A stretch of 8,101 nucleotides of DNA from Bacteroidota bacterium (GCA_023251595.1 JAHEYM010000055.1:1-8101), one strand, 5' to 3'; counted from the stretch's first letter, positions 1 to 6,271 are shown. Notes: generated by a model from the letters alone, not told the origin. Numbers and translations: made by a program.

Positions 1-1
1 G

Positions 2-655
2 AAAAAGAGACACCCTGACTTGTTTCAGAGAAAGGCGGTTCAAAATATCACCCCTGCTCCACCTCAAGAAGTAAAAGATTTTCGGAGGCAAGAGCCGGCT
101 CAACCTGACCGGAATGCACAAGTAAGACAAGAACCAAACAGAGGAAGTGAACGAGATACAAGAAGGGAAACACCCAAGATAACAAGTAATGATGGCGGTC
201 GTGATTCATGGAACAACAAGCAAGACAGACCATTACCCACTACTACTACCACTACCACCGCTCGCAGAAATGAAACGCGGTTTCCGAACAGGAATCAACA
301 GTTTCCGAACAGAAATCCGCAATTCCCGAACAGTAACGATGATGAAAGGAGATACGACAGATCGGAGAATCAGCCCCCGTCTTCCAATCCGAACAGAGTT
401 GAATCAGAGGCAGTAAAGTTCATCAAAACCTATTCGGCATTAAATGGTCAATTGAAAAGTCCGGCTGAAATCTATCGATTGATTACTACACTTCAAAATT
501 TAATGACGCAGCACAAAATCCGGAAAGAGGATCCCCACGCAAACGAAATCATTCACATTCAAAGACAACTGCTCGATGCTCACGAAAAAATGGGTAATCG
601 GTCAATGAGGATACTTATTACACCGGAAGCAATGGCAAGGTACAATCGGCTGTAA
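2..655 (+). CDS. Low-complexity Pro/Gln/Asn/Arg-rich protein, C-terminal part (5' end outside window)
   Basis: I do not recognise this protein. The reading frame is open to the left edge; the first possible start inside the window is a TTG at 20, with no sign of a real initiation site, so I treat the gene as 5'-truncated. The visible 217 residues split in two. The first ~130 are disordered and rich in Pro, Gln, Asn, Arg and Asp, with a run of seven Thr (239-259) and a threefold FPN[RS]N repeat (281-340). The last ~85 residues look helical and folded (from about VESEAVKFIKTYSALNGQL to the C-terminus ARYNRL) and contain charged amphipathic stretches. No transmembrane segment is visible in this part. 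The gene converges on the GHKL ATPase gene, with only 28 bp between the stop codons and no clear hairpin there. Coding is supported by the sustained open frame and the ordered C-terminal composition; function is unknown. Confidence 0.7.
   Translation, partial: KKRHPDLFQRKAVQNITPAPPQEVKDFRRQEPAQPDRNAQVRQEPNRGSERDTRRETPKITSNDGGRDSWNNKQDRPLPTTTTTTTARRNETRFPNRNQQFPNRNPQFPNSNDDERRYDRSENQPPSSNPNRVESEAVKFIKTYSALNGQLKSPAEIYRLITTLQNLMTQHKIRKEDPHANEIIHIQRQLLDAHEKMGNRSMRILITPEAMARYNRL
281..340 (+). repeat. Three tandem 21-bp coding repeats (FPN[RS]N-x-[QD])
   Basis: Units start at 281, 302 and 323; the third is slightly shortened at its end. Each encodes Phe-Pro-Asn-(Arg/Ser)-Asn plus two variable residues. 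The nucleotide copies differ mostly at silent or single positions. The repeat sits in the disordered half of the protein, next to a Thr run encoded by act/acc codons at 239-259. It looks like a linker grown by slippage or unequal crossing-over and could vary in number between strains. Confidence 0.8.
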
Positions 656-683
656 GCGATTTTGCTGTTCGAGATCAAGTTTT

Positions 684-1577
684 TTAATACAGTCTCCGTT
701 TGGGCAGATTGTCGATAATAAGCCGGAGGGTGACAATGGTTCCATTAATTCCCTCAGATCTTAATTTTTCAACATTCTCCCACTCCGGAACGTCTTTAAA
801 AAAAGCCCCGATCCGGTCTAAAGTAATATCACGGGTAAATATCCTTATCCTCCCATCATTTCTCCGCATAAATAAATACAAATTATTCAATCCTTTCCCT
901 GTTTTAGTTGGCTCTTCTTTTATTCCCGGAGTACCCCTAAATGCTTTGCAGACAATTGAAATGTCGGATTCTTTTGCCTTCCCTGCTTGTTTCAAAGTCC
1001 TGTTTACCGAGGCGGGAATACCGATTCCTAAGTCGCCAATTGCGAGATGCAGCATATCGGGTTTACGTGAAACGTAATACGTAAGATAAGCCCCGTCCAG
1101 TGAACCCGAGTGTTTATAAACATTATCTATGATGGCTTCGATCTGCGATTCAAATTCGGTAAAATCCTTTTGAGGGAAACGCGACCTCATGTGGTTATAG
1201 ATTTCCTTTAACTGATCTTTCCTGTTTTCCGGAGTTATTTTAGTGACAGGAAAAAGAGGACTGTTTCGCGCCCCCAAAAGAATTCTTGGCTGAACATAAT
1301 CGGGATTGACGAGATTAATGATATTGTAGTCCTTTAATTTTTCGAGACACTCATTCGCTATATCAGGAAAAAAAGGTGTGATATTCTTTTGTCTCAAGGT
1401 CAGAATTAATAACGAAAGACTGATCAGACCATCGGGACCTATAATACGTGTGTTTACCTTATGAATCGGGAATTTCTTTTCCCTCTTCAATTTAATAATC
1501 CATGTCGAAGTTTTAATCACAAACCCAATAGATGGGAATATTTGTTCTTCAGTTTCTGGTTTATCTTCGGTCTCCAT
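684..1577 (-). CDS. GHKL (HATPase_c) ATP-binding protein with probable STAS-like N-terminal domain
   Basis: A 297-residue soluble protein. The C-terminal half carries the Bergerat ATP-binding fold: N-box EAIIDNVYKHS (residues 147-157; E147 and N152 are the key acidic and Asn positions), G1 box GDLGIGIP (181-188, D182), G2 box TGKGL (226-230), and a late GT pair (279-280) followed by a beta strand. There is no histidine phosphoacceptor (DHp) domain, sensor domain or membrane segment, so it is not a classical sensor kinase. It resembles stand-alone anti-sigma/SpoIIAB-like or other GHKL ATPases. Residues ~45-95 (GPDGLISLSLLILTLRQKNI, then a helix ending IINLV) have the look of a STAS-like domain; this is inferred from the pattern and is less sure. 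The ATG at 1577 follows a -7 element by about 15 bp. The gene is divergent from the unknown gene at 1643. I infer ATP-dependent partner switching or signalling; the substrate or partner is unknown. Confidence 0.85.
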   Translation of the reverse strand: METEDKPETEEQIFPSIGFVIKTSTWIIKLKREKKFPIHKVNTRIIGPDGLISLSLLILTLRQKNITPFFPDIANECLEKLKDYNIINLVNPDYVQPRILLGARNSPLFPVTKITPENRKDQLKEIYNHMRSRFPQKDFTEFESQIEAIIDNVYKHSGSLDGAYLTYYVSRKPDMLHLAIGDLGIGIPASVNRTLKQAGKAKESDISIVCKAFRGTPGIKEEPTKTGKGLNNLYLFMRRNDGRIRIFTRDITLDRIGAFFKDVPEWENVEKLRSEGINGTIVTLRLIIDNLPKRRLY

Positions 1578-1592
1578 TATGAAAGGTTTCTA

Positions 1593-1600
1593 CAAAATTA
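1593..1600 (-). promoter_or_regulatory. Candidate -7 element of the GHKL ATPase gene
   Basis: On the minus strand this reads TAATTTTG, a full match to the Bacteroidota -7 consensus TAnnTTTG. It lies 15 bp upstream of the ATG at 1577, predicting a very short leader. No TTTG -33 box is found at 19-21 bp; the nearest TTTG is 27 bp upstream. The call rests on the -7 alone. Confidence 0.45.
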
Positions 1601-1604
1601 CTTT

Positions 1605-1620
1605 AAAAATAGCTATTTTT
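1605..1620. promoter_or_regulatory. Perfect 16-bp palindrome, candidate shared operator
   Basis: AAAAATAGCTATTTTT is its own reverse complement, centred between 1612 and 1613. It lies in the gap between two divergent genes, overlaps the candidate plus-strand -7 element (1614-1621) and sits just upstream of the minus-strand -7 element (1593-1600). That is where a dimeric regulator could control both genes. It has no loop and no G/C-rich stem, so it is unlikely to be a terminator. No DNA-binding protein is evident in either flanking gene. Confidence 0.5.
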
Positions 1621-1621
1621 G
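1614..1621 (+). promoter_or_regulatory. Candidate -7 element of the 1643 gene
   Basis: TATTTTTG matches TAnnTTTG fully. It would place the transcription start near 1628, upstream of the ATG at 1643 but downstream of the alternative TTG at 1619, and so it supports the ATG. A poor -33 candidate (TTTC at 1587-1590) is 23 bp upstream. Confidence 0.4.
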
Positions 1622-1642
1622 AGCTCACAAACTATTTCGCTC

Positions 1643-2338
1643 ATGCTTCTCTCTCTCGAATATCAGGAATTTTATGAGCGTAGAAAAGGTCTTTTATCTC
1701 AGGAAGCAGAAATCGAAGTGGAAAGAGGGGGAGATATCATCCATTTTATAACGACATGGAAAAAAATTGAAGAGGATTCCATGTTGGGTTTGATAAACCT
1801 GACGACAAAATATTATCCAGAATTCAAGTTCATTGATAAGAGTTATGACTCAGTTTTTGTTGATGCCCTGATCGCAAAAATATTAGACGTAACACTACTG
1901 GTTTGTAATGCCGTAGATTGTTCGGAAAAGAATATTCATCCTTCTATAAATACTCCCGGAACTTGGAAAATGTGGCAGGCGATTAAAACATCGAATGAGG
2001 AAAAAGAAAAACATTTTCCATCTCCGCAAATTATCGCGCCCGGAAAAAACGAAGAAGAAATAAAAAGTTTTTTCATGCAATTAATCGAGACGAAAAACAA
2101 ACAATTTATTGACGTTTTTCAGGATGTATTTTTTAAACATCTTCCGCAATTTACCTCAATCGAATCTGACTGGTGGGGAATTTATTATATCGGAATGAAA
2201 CATGCCTCGATTTATTGGTTCAATAATGTCATAACAATGATCGCCTTAAATCAGGTTGGAATGACTGCCGACTGGTATCTAAAAGGTGAAGATATATATT
2301 TATCCGAATTGCAAATGAGAAATTCTCTTCAGATTTAA
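1643..2338 (+). CDS. Soluble helical protein of unknown function, divergent from the GHKL ATPase
   Basis: A 231-residue protein from the ATG at 1643; a TTG at 1619 would add eight residues but falls within the likely promoter. I do not recognise the family. It has no signal peptide and no clear membrane segment. The composition is mainly helical with many aromatic residues. Notable stretches are a charged N-terminus (LEYQEFYERRKGLLSQEAE), an acidic/Lys middle (TSNEEKEKHFPSPQ) and a Trp/Tyr-rich C-terminal third (SDWWGIYYIGMKHASIYWF). Its start lies 65 bp from the start of the divergent GHKL ATPase gene and the two appear to share a control region, so a functional link is plausible but unproven. 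Downstream it converges on the secreted-protein gene ending at 2425, with an 86-bp gap that shows no strong hairpin. Confidence 0.75.
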   Translation: MLLSLEYQEFYERRKGLLSQEAEIEVERGGDIIHFITTWKKIEEDSMLGLINLTTKYYPEFKFIDKSYDSVFVDALIAKILDVTLLVCNAVDCSEKNIHPSINTPGTWKMWQAIKTSNEEKEKHFPSPQIIAPGKNEEEIKSFFMQLIETKNKQFIDVFQDVFFKHLPQFTSIESDWWGIYYIGMKHASIYWFNNVITMIALNQVGMTADWYLKGEDIYLSELQMRNSLQI

Positions 2339-2424
2339 GTTAATATTTTCACCTCAAAAAATAATCAAGATGGAGCTATAAGCCGAGATAAAAAGTATTA
2401 AAACTGCTAATATTCTGCTGTGAA

Positions 2425-3054
2425 TCATTTAATGGATTTTATTTCCAACGTCTCAAACGCATTATCGCGTTTGAGTCTATCCCTTAAATCATAATTAAAT
2501 GCTTCAATTTTGACCGGAAATAAGTTTTCTTTTTCAATATATAGAGTTGTTTGCCTTGTTGACCAAAGTTCTTTACCCCCAAACACTCTTCTGCCAGTGT
2601 ATTCTTTGAAAACATACACTTTATACCCTGCAAAAGTATCCTCTCTAAGAAAAACACATTCACCTGCCAAGTTAATTTCACCATCAGTCAGGCTTCTTAA
2701 GTTTAAAACTGAAGTGGAGTTCTTCTTACTTAATGAATATACTAAACATGAATCAACCTTGTTCTCAATTAAATATTTAATATAAATTTCCATGTTCTTT
2801 CTTACAAATGAAAATGGTATAATATTAATATTCATAAGGGTATCGTTATCCCAAAAGCTATCTTTCCAGCTATAAATACCGTTTTCGGAAATTTTCAATT
2901 CTGGGTATGAAAGCAGTGTATCCTCTCTCCAGTAAAACTTTGTTTTGGAAGTATAAGTGATATGTAAAGGGCGTTTATCTGATTGACTATTACAAGTTGA
3001 ACAGAAAAACAATCCGAGAAGAACTATAACAGCTATAAGTTTACTGGTTAACAT
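2425..3054 (-). CDS. Exported protein of unknown function (second gene of a secreted pair)
   Basis: A 209-residue protein starting MLTSKLIAVIVLLGLFFCST, a clear N-terminal export signal. Cysteines 18 and 21 follow the hydrophobic core, but neither sits in a standard lipobox, so cleavage by signal peptidase I or II cannot be decided. The frame stays open upstream to an ATG at 3177, but that extension overlaps the preceding gene and would bury the signal sequence, so I chose the ATG at 3054. The mature part alternates polar and hydrophobic residues like a beta-rich fold and ends with TTLYIEKENLFPVKIEAFNY and a basic tail. No family recognised. It lies 35 bp downstream of the other secreted-protein gene on the same strand, which suggests co-transcription and a periplasmic or outer-membrane location. 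Confidence 0.7.
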   Translation of the reverse strand: MLTSKLIAVIVLLGLFFCSTCNSQSDKRPLHITYTSKTKFYWREDTLLSYPELKISENGIYSWKDSFWDNDTLMNINIIPFSFVRKNMEIYIKYLIENKVDSCLVYSLSKKNSTSVLNLRSLTDGEINLAGECVFLREDTFAGYKVYVFKEYTGRRVFGGKELWSTRQTTLYIEKENLFPVKIEAFNYDLRDRLKRDNAFETLEIKSIK

Positions 3055-3089
3055 CTGTCGTGTCCTTAATATCTCAATAAGTATTTGCT

Positions 3090-3575
3090 TTAAGAAACAG
3101 ATTTTGTGTATGTCTTCATTAAAAACCAGATGCCAAATATTTTTCTGTATGTGTAAATTCTTGTGCACCCACCCCATTCACTACTATGTGTTGACATATT
3201 AAGCTTGCAACGATTCATCCTTTTAGTAAAAAATGGTTTCGAGATGAAGCAAAAATAATCCATATATTTTAGACTGTCTCGAGGTAGGATATTTGCAATT
3301 CCAGATTCAATTAATTTACTATCCCATAATTTTATTTCAGAACAGATGTCAAGAAAAAAAATACTATCGTGTTCGAAATTACTACTTGTATCTTTTAAAA
3401 CTGATTCCTTGCATAGGAAATAATTCTTGGTAAAACTTTTGTCTGCGATTTTAACTTGTTTATGTATAATTTTATAGATGGTTGCACTGTCACAAGATTT
3501 AGCGGACGAAAATGTACAATTTGCAATAATCAACGCATTTAAAAGAAGTATGGATGAATAAAAATTTATTGTCAT
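3090..3575 (-). CDS. Small Cys-rich exported protein of unknown function (first gene of a secreted pair)
   Basis: A 161-residue protein with an N-terminal signal peptide (MTINFYSSILLLNALIIANC, then a short Ser/Ala region; cleavage probably near residues 25-28). There are seven cysteines (20, 28, 55, 78, 109, 123, 137), six of them outside the hydrophobic core, consistent with disulfides after export. The C-terminus (residues ~133-152) is WGGCTRIYTYRKIFGIWFL followed by a basic end. No family recognised; no enzyme motif seen. The start is supported by a good promoter (TTTG, 20 bp, TACATTTA) 29 bp upstream. It is visibly more AT-rich than the integrase gene beside it, which fits accessory DNA. 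Confidence 0.7.
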   Translation of the reverse strand: MTINFYSSILLLNALIIANCTFSSAKSCDSATIYKIIHKQVKIADKSFTKNYFLCKESVLKDTSSNFEHDSIFFLDICSEIKLWDSKLIESGIANILPRDSLKYMDYFCFISKPFFTKRMNRCKLNMSTHSSEWGGCTRIYTYRKIFGIWFLMKTYTKSVS

Positions 3576-3603
3576 TTAGTATCAGGTCTCAGTTACTCGG
3601 TGC

Positions 3604-3635
3604 TAAATGTAGGCGTTTCTGATGAGTATCGCAAA
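3604..3635 (-). promoter_or_regulatory. Promoter of the secreted-protein pair
   Basis: On the minus strand: -33 TTTG at 3635-3632, exactly 20 bp, then -7 TACATTTA at 3611-3604 (seven of eight matches to TAnnTTTG counting the free positions). It predicts a start near 3597 and a leader of about 20 bases before the ATG at 3575. Spacing and both boxes fit the Bacteroidota sigma factor. Confidence 0.55.
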
Positions 3636-3662
3636 TAAAAATCAGAATATTTTATCAACGGC

Positions 3663-3681
3663 AAAAATTGGCGAACCAATT
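3663..3681 (-). terminator. Intrinsic terminator of the integrase gene
   Basis: On the minus strand the stem AATTGG/CCAATT closes a TTCG tetraloop and runs into five T residues (two of them in the stem). It overlaps the integrase stop codon TAA (3682-3680), so termination would be immediate. The stem is only 6 bp, but the UUCG loop is unusually stable. It separates the integrase transcript from the secreted-protein pair, which has its own promoter just downstream. Confidence 0.65.
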
Positions 3682-4816
3682 ACTGCATTTTCTTCATCTC
3701 CTCCTGCTTGAGCTTCTCGGTAATTTTCCCGTAAATCTGTGTGGTTTTAATGTCGGAGTGACCGAGTAAGTTACTCACCACCTCCATACGGATGCCGGAT
3801 TCGAGCGCGAGTGTAGCGAAGGTGTGACGGGCGATGTGGGAGGTTAAAGGTTTATTAAGTCCCGCTTTCTTTTCGAGTTGGTGAAGGTAGAAATTGAACT
3901 TTTGGTTTGTTATCGGCTTAAACACCGTTTCCCGCTCGTGAGATTGGACATTGAGAATGTTTCTCGCGTTTTCGATGATCGGAATGACAACCGGCTTTTC
4001 ATTCTTTTGCGTTTTCAGCCGAATAAATTCATCGTCCACTTGATTCCATCGGAGCGCGATCATGTCGGAAAAACGTAGTCCGGTTGAACACTGAAATAGA
4101 AACATGGATTTTACTCTCTCTTGAGCTTCTCCTTCCGGTATCACTTCTTTTACACGCTTTAATTCCGGTGTCGTAAGAAATAACCTTGTTCCTTTCGCAT
4201 CATGTAAAGCATAATCTTGGAAAGGATTCTCCCGAATGAGATTCTTCTTTTGTGCAAGCGTTACAAATAACTTGAATCGTTTCAAATGCTTATAAACAGT
4301 AGATTGCATGAGATGGCAGTCTTTCAGCAGATAATCTTCGAACCGACTGATAAAATTTTGGTTTAGATCGGTGATAAGTGCTTTCGGCTCAAATGACCTT
4401 ATTTTATGGAGCAGTTGTTTATAGGTCTTTTGAGATGCAACATCCAATTTCGATTCGCGGTTACGCATTTCTTCTTCGAGGAAAGTGGCGAGATCAACTT
4501 TGTTAATCGCACGTTTCCCGCGAACAACCATGTATTCTTCGTGAAATCTTTCGGCAGTTAATGGAATATTTTCGATTTCATATTTGAACAAAATTTTCTC
4601 AATCTCCTTCACTCTATTTGAGATCAGGTGGTTCAGAAATTGAGCGTTCCCCTCCCCTGCTTTGACCTTTCCGGTTTGGCGGTTCCAATGTTTCTCACTA
4701 ATCTTTTTCTTCAAAGAATAATACTTGCATTTACAGTCGATGATTACTTGCAGATATATCACCTTCTTTTTGTCGGGTGTACCTTCGTAGCGGAGAATCG
4801 GTTTTACAGAGGACAT
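3680..4816 (-). CDS. Tyrosine recombinase / phage-type site-specific integrase
   Basis: A complete 378-residue tyrosine recombinase, catalysing DNA strand exchange between att sites through a 3'-phosphotyrosine intermediate. Domains: N-terminal arm-type DNA-binding region (about 2-90), SAM-like core-binding region (about 108-205, FLEEEMRNRESKLDVASQKT onward), catalytic domain (about 215-370). All catalytic residues are present: R248 (STGLRFSD), K271 in the beta hairpin (QKNEKPVVIPI), H327 and R330 (SHIARHTFATLALESG), H353 (LLGHSDIKTT) and nucleophile Y362 (IYGKITEKL). Length and order are those of integrases of Bacteroidota mobile elements. The ATG at 4816 follows a promoter at 4852-4884. No excisionase, transposition or conjugation genes are visible next to it, so the element is either small, degraded or extends beyond the window. 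The target site is not identified. Confidence 0.96.
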   Translation of the reverse strand: MSSVKPILRYEGTPDKKKVIYLQVIIDCKCKYYSLKKKISEKHWNRQTGKVKAGEGNAQFLNHLISNRVKEIEKILFKYEIENIPLTAERFHEEYMVVRGKRAINKVDLATFLEEEMRNRESKLDVASQKTYKQLLHKIRSFEPKALITDLNQNFISRFEDYLLKDCHLMQSTVYKHLKRFKLFVTLAQKKNLIRENPFQDYALHDAKGTRLFLTTPELKRVKEVIPEGEAQERVKSMFLFQCSTGLRFSDMIALRWNQVDDEFIRLKTQKNEKPVVIPIIENARNILNVQSHERETVFKPITNQKFNFYLHQLEKKAGLNKPLTSHIARHTFATLALESGIRMEVVSNLLGHSDIKTTQIYGKITEKLKQEEMKKMQ

Positions 4817-4819
4817 TGT

Positions 4820-4845
4820 TTGTATGAATTATTGTATAAATAATT
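4820..4845. repeat. Direct and inverted repeats in the integrase leader
   Basis: Two adjacent 12-bp copies, TTGTATGAATTA (4820-4831) and TTGTATAAATAA (4832-4843), differ at two positions. The same stretch holds a 7-bp inverted repeat AATTATT/AATAATT with a 5-base spacer (4827-4845). TTGTATAAC recurs at 4931-4939 and 4992-5000. This is a plausible recombinase or repressor binding region. Confidence 0.5.
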
Positions 4846-4851
4846 ATGTCG

Positions 4852-4884
4852 TAAAGATACATATAATGACACTACAAAATCAAA
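4852..4884 (-). promoter_or_regulatory. Promoter of the integrase gene
   Basis: On the minus strand: -33 TTTG at 4884-4881, 21 bp, then -7 TATCTTTA at 4859-4852. The -7 differs from TAnnTTTG only at the last base. The predicted leader of about 30 bases contains the direct and inverted repeats at 4820-4845, where a bound recombinase could repress its own gene. Confidence 0.5.
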
Positions 4885-5176
4885 CGAAAAATCATAATAT
4901 GCTAATAATGAGTACTATAATAAAACAAAGTTGTATAACAGACAACATTGAACAAGTCATGGTGGGATCACACATCAGTTTCAGTTTGGGTTTGTATAAC
5001 CCGTTAACAATTCTGCACGCCAATATTTTTTCTCTTTCTTCGCTCTGTTTCTGTTTCTTGTAGGGAAGGTTGGTCACGCTCCAACTCCTTTAGATTTTCA
5101 TTCTGAGGCTTCTACTAAGTTAGCTTCTTCTCCATATATTGAGTTCGGTGAAGGAGTTGAACCGTCTGCAATGGTT

Positions 5177-6271
5177 TTACAAACTATCGCCCATCAGTTG
5201 TGTATTACCAAATAATTTTAAAATCTCATCTACAATCCGTGTATATAAATACTTCTTTTCAACCGAGCCATTATTCGAACCGGTGATTACAATGACCAAT
5301 TCACGATTCGGAATCATGATGATATGTTGATCGCCATAGCCGTTTGCGGAATAAATCGTTTCGCTCTCTGTCTTCTCCCCTACTCTAAATACTCTCTTAT
5401 TTACCCACCAAAGCTGAGTATAATGCGTCGCGTCAGCGTAGCCCGACACTTCAACCAAATTATTTTTTAAATGATTAAAATACGATGAATCAATAATTTC
5501 TTTATTCCTCCATCGGCCATTATTCAGAAATAATAATCCGGTTTTTGCCATGTCTTCGGCTGACAAATATAATCCGCCCGCTCCATTTATCAGTCCATTC
5601 CGAAAATTCACCCAATGATAATTATCTATTTCCAATGGTGTGAATAAATTCACTTCAGCAAATTCTCTGAGATTATTATTTGTTATTTTCGATAGAATAG
5701 TCGACAATAGTACAACACACCCACTGCAATAATTAAATTGCTTTTTATTAGCTTGAAAAAATGGTCGTTCAAATATATATTTAACCGGATTTTCCGAATT
5801 ATTCATCTGATACACCGGATTTTCCTTTTCCGGTCTTCTATCTTCATACCATTCATAACCTGCTGTCATGTTGAGAAGGTCATCAACCGTTACATCATTC
5901 CACTGTGGTGCTGAAAGAAATATATTTTTATATTCCGGAAAGAAATTTGTGATGTTATCTTCGAAACGAATCATATTCTTCTTCAAAGCAATTCCCACAA
6001 TAAGTGAGGTGATACTCTTTGAAACTGACTGAATACATTGAATCTCATTTTTTTGATGTCCGTTATGTGCTTTATCAAAAATTGTTTTATCATCCTGCAG
6101 AATTATCAACCGATTAATATTTCCAAAATCATGTTGGGTTATTTCTTGATCTAATTGCGCAAAATAAACTTCACCAGAATTATCCTGAAATACACGACTT
6201 GAAATCGGCTTATTATTATGAAAGATGAAGTGTGGAATTAACAATAATAGGAGTACAATACGACTCTTCAT
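5177..6271 (-). CDS. Exported serine hydrolase, beta-lactamase / PBP4* family
   Basis: A 364-residue protein with an N-terminal signal sequence (MKSRIVLLLLLIPHFIF), so periplasmic or outer-membrane associated. The SxxK catalytic motif is S82-V-S-K85 (QSVSKSITSLIVG), followed by the family hallmarks VTVDDLLNMTAGYEW (127-141), Y181-C-S183 at the YxN/YxS position, GAGGLYLSAEDMAKTGLLFL (230-249) and the late GYGDQ loop (311-315) that takes the place of the KTG triad. This is the class C beta-lactamase-like fold (Pfam Beta-lactamase), which includes esterases, D-aminopeptidases and peptidoglycan hydrolases. The substrate cannot be told from sequence, and resistance should not be assumed. The C-terminal ~10 residues run into a tRNA-like sequence, so the natural end may have been altered. 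It has its own promoter at 6297-6329 and appears monocistronic. Confidence 0.92.
   Translation of the reverse strand: MKSRIVLLLLLIPHFIFHNNKPISSRVFQDNSGEVYFAQLDQEITQHDFGNINRLIILQDDKTIFDKAHNGHQKNEIQCIQSVSKSITSLIVGIALKKNMIRFEDNITNFFPEYKNIFLSAPQWNDVTVDDLLNMTAGYEWYEDRRPEKENPVYQMNNSENPVKYIFERPFFQANKKQFNYCSGCVVLLSTILSKITNNNLREFAEVNLFTPLEIDNYHWVNFRNGLINGAGGLYLSAEDMAKTGLLFLNNGRWRNKEIIDSSYFNHLKNNLVEVSGYADATHYTQLWWVNKRVFRVGEKTESETIYSANGYGDQHIIMIPNRELVIVITGSNNGSVEKKYLYTRIVDEILKLFGNTQLMGDSL

Larger units (their letters stand above)
4817..5176. other. Gene-poor interval upstream of the integrase
   Basis: About 360 bp with no convincing gene. Contents: the integrase promoter; four TTGTATRA motifs (4820, 4832, 4931, 4992); short hairpins GTTGT/ACAAC (4930-4946) and GGGTT/AACCC (4988-5002); a 9-bp inverted repeat CAACTCCTT/AAGGAGTTG (5082-5090 and 5151-5159); and, from 5143, a tRNA-like fold on the minus strand that extends into the serine hydrolase gene. 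A plus-strand frame is open from about 5000 to 5214 but has no good start; its GVEPSAMVL segment (5154-5180) is the kind of peptide obtained by translating the antisense strand of a tRNA T-arm. The interval may contain an attachment site or mobile-element edge. Confidence 0.45.

Noticed and set aside
656..683. Terminator between the first two convergent genes
   Set aside because: There is a T-run, but no adjacent stem-loop that I could pair.
1619..1642. TTG start for the 1643 gene
   Set aside because: It lies inside the candidate -7 element and palindrome; the ATG at 1643 fits the predicted transcription start.
3055..3177. Upstream extension of the 2425-3054 gene to an ATG at 3177
   Set aside because: It overlaps the end of the preceding gene by 88 bp and puts 41 residues before an otherwise clear signal peptide.
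4824..5077. Overlapping small ORFs on both strands upstream of the integrase
   Set aside because: They are short, AT-driven, overlap each other and the integrase promoter, and show no signal peptide or domain.
5142..5213. Functional tRNA-Tyr gene
   Set aside because: The D-arm does not pair, bacterial tRNA-Tyr normally has a long variable arm, stems contain mismatches, and it overlaps a coding sequence; kept only as a possible remnant.
5177..6271. Antibiotic-resistance beta-lactamase
   Set aside because: The SxxK fold is shared by esterases and peptidases; the KTG triad is replaced by a GYGDQ loop and nothing specific to a drug-hydrolysing class is visible.
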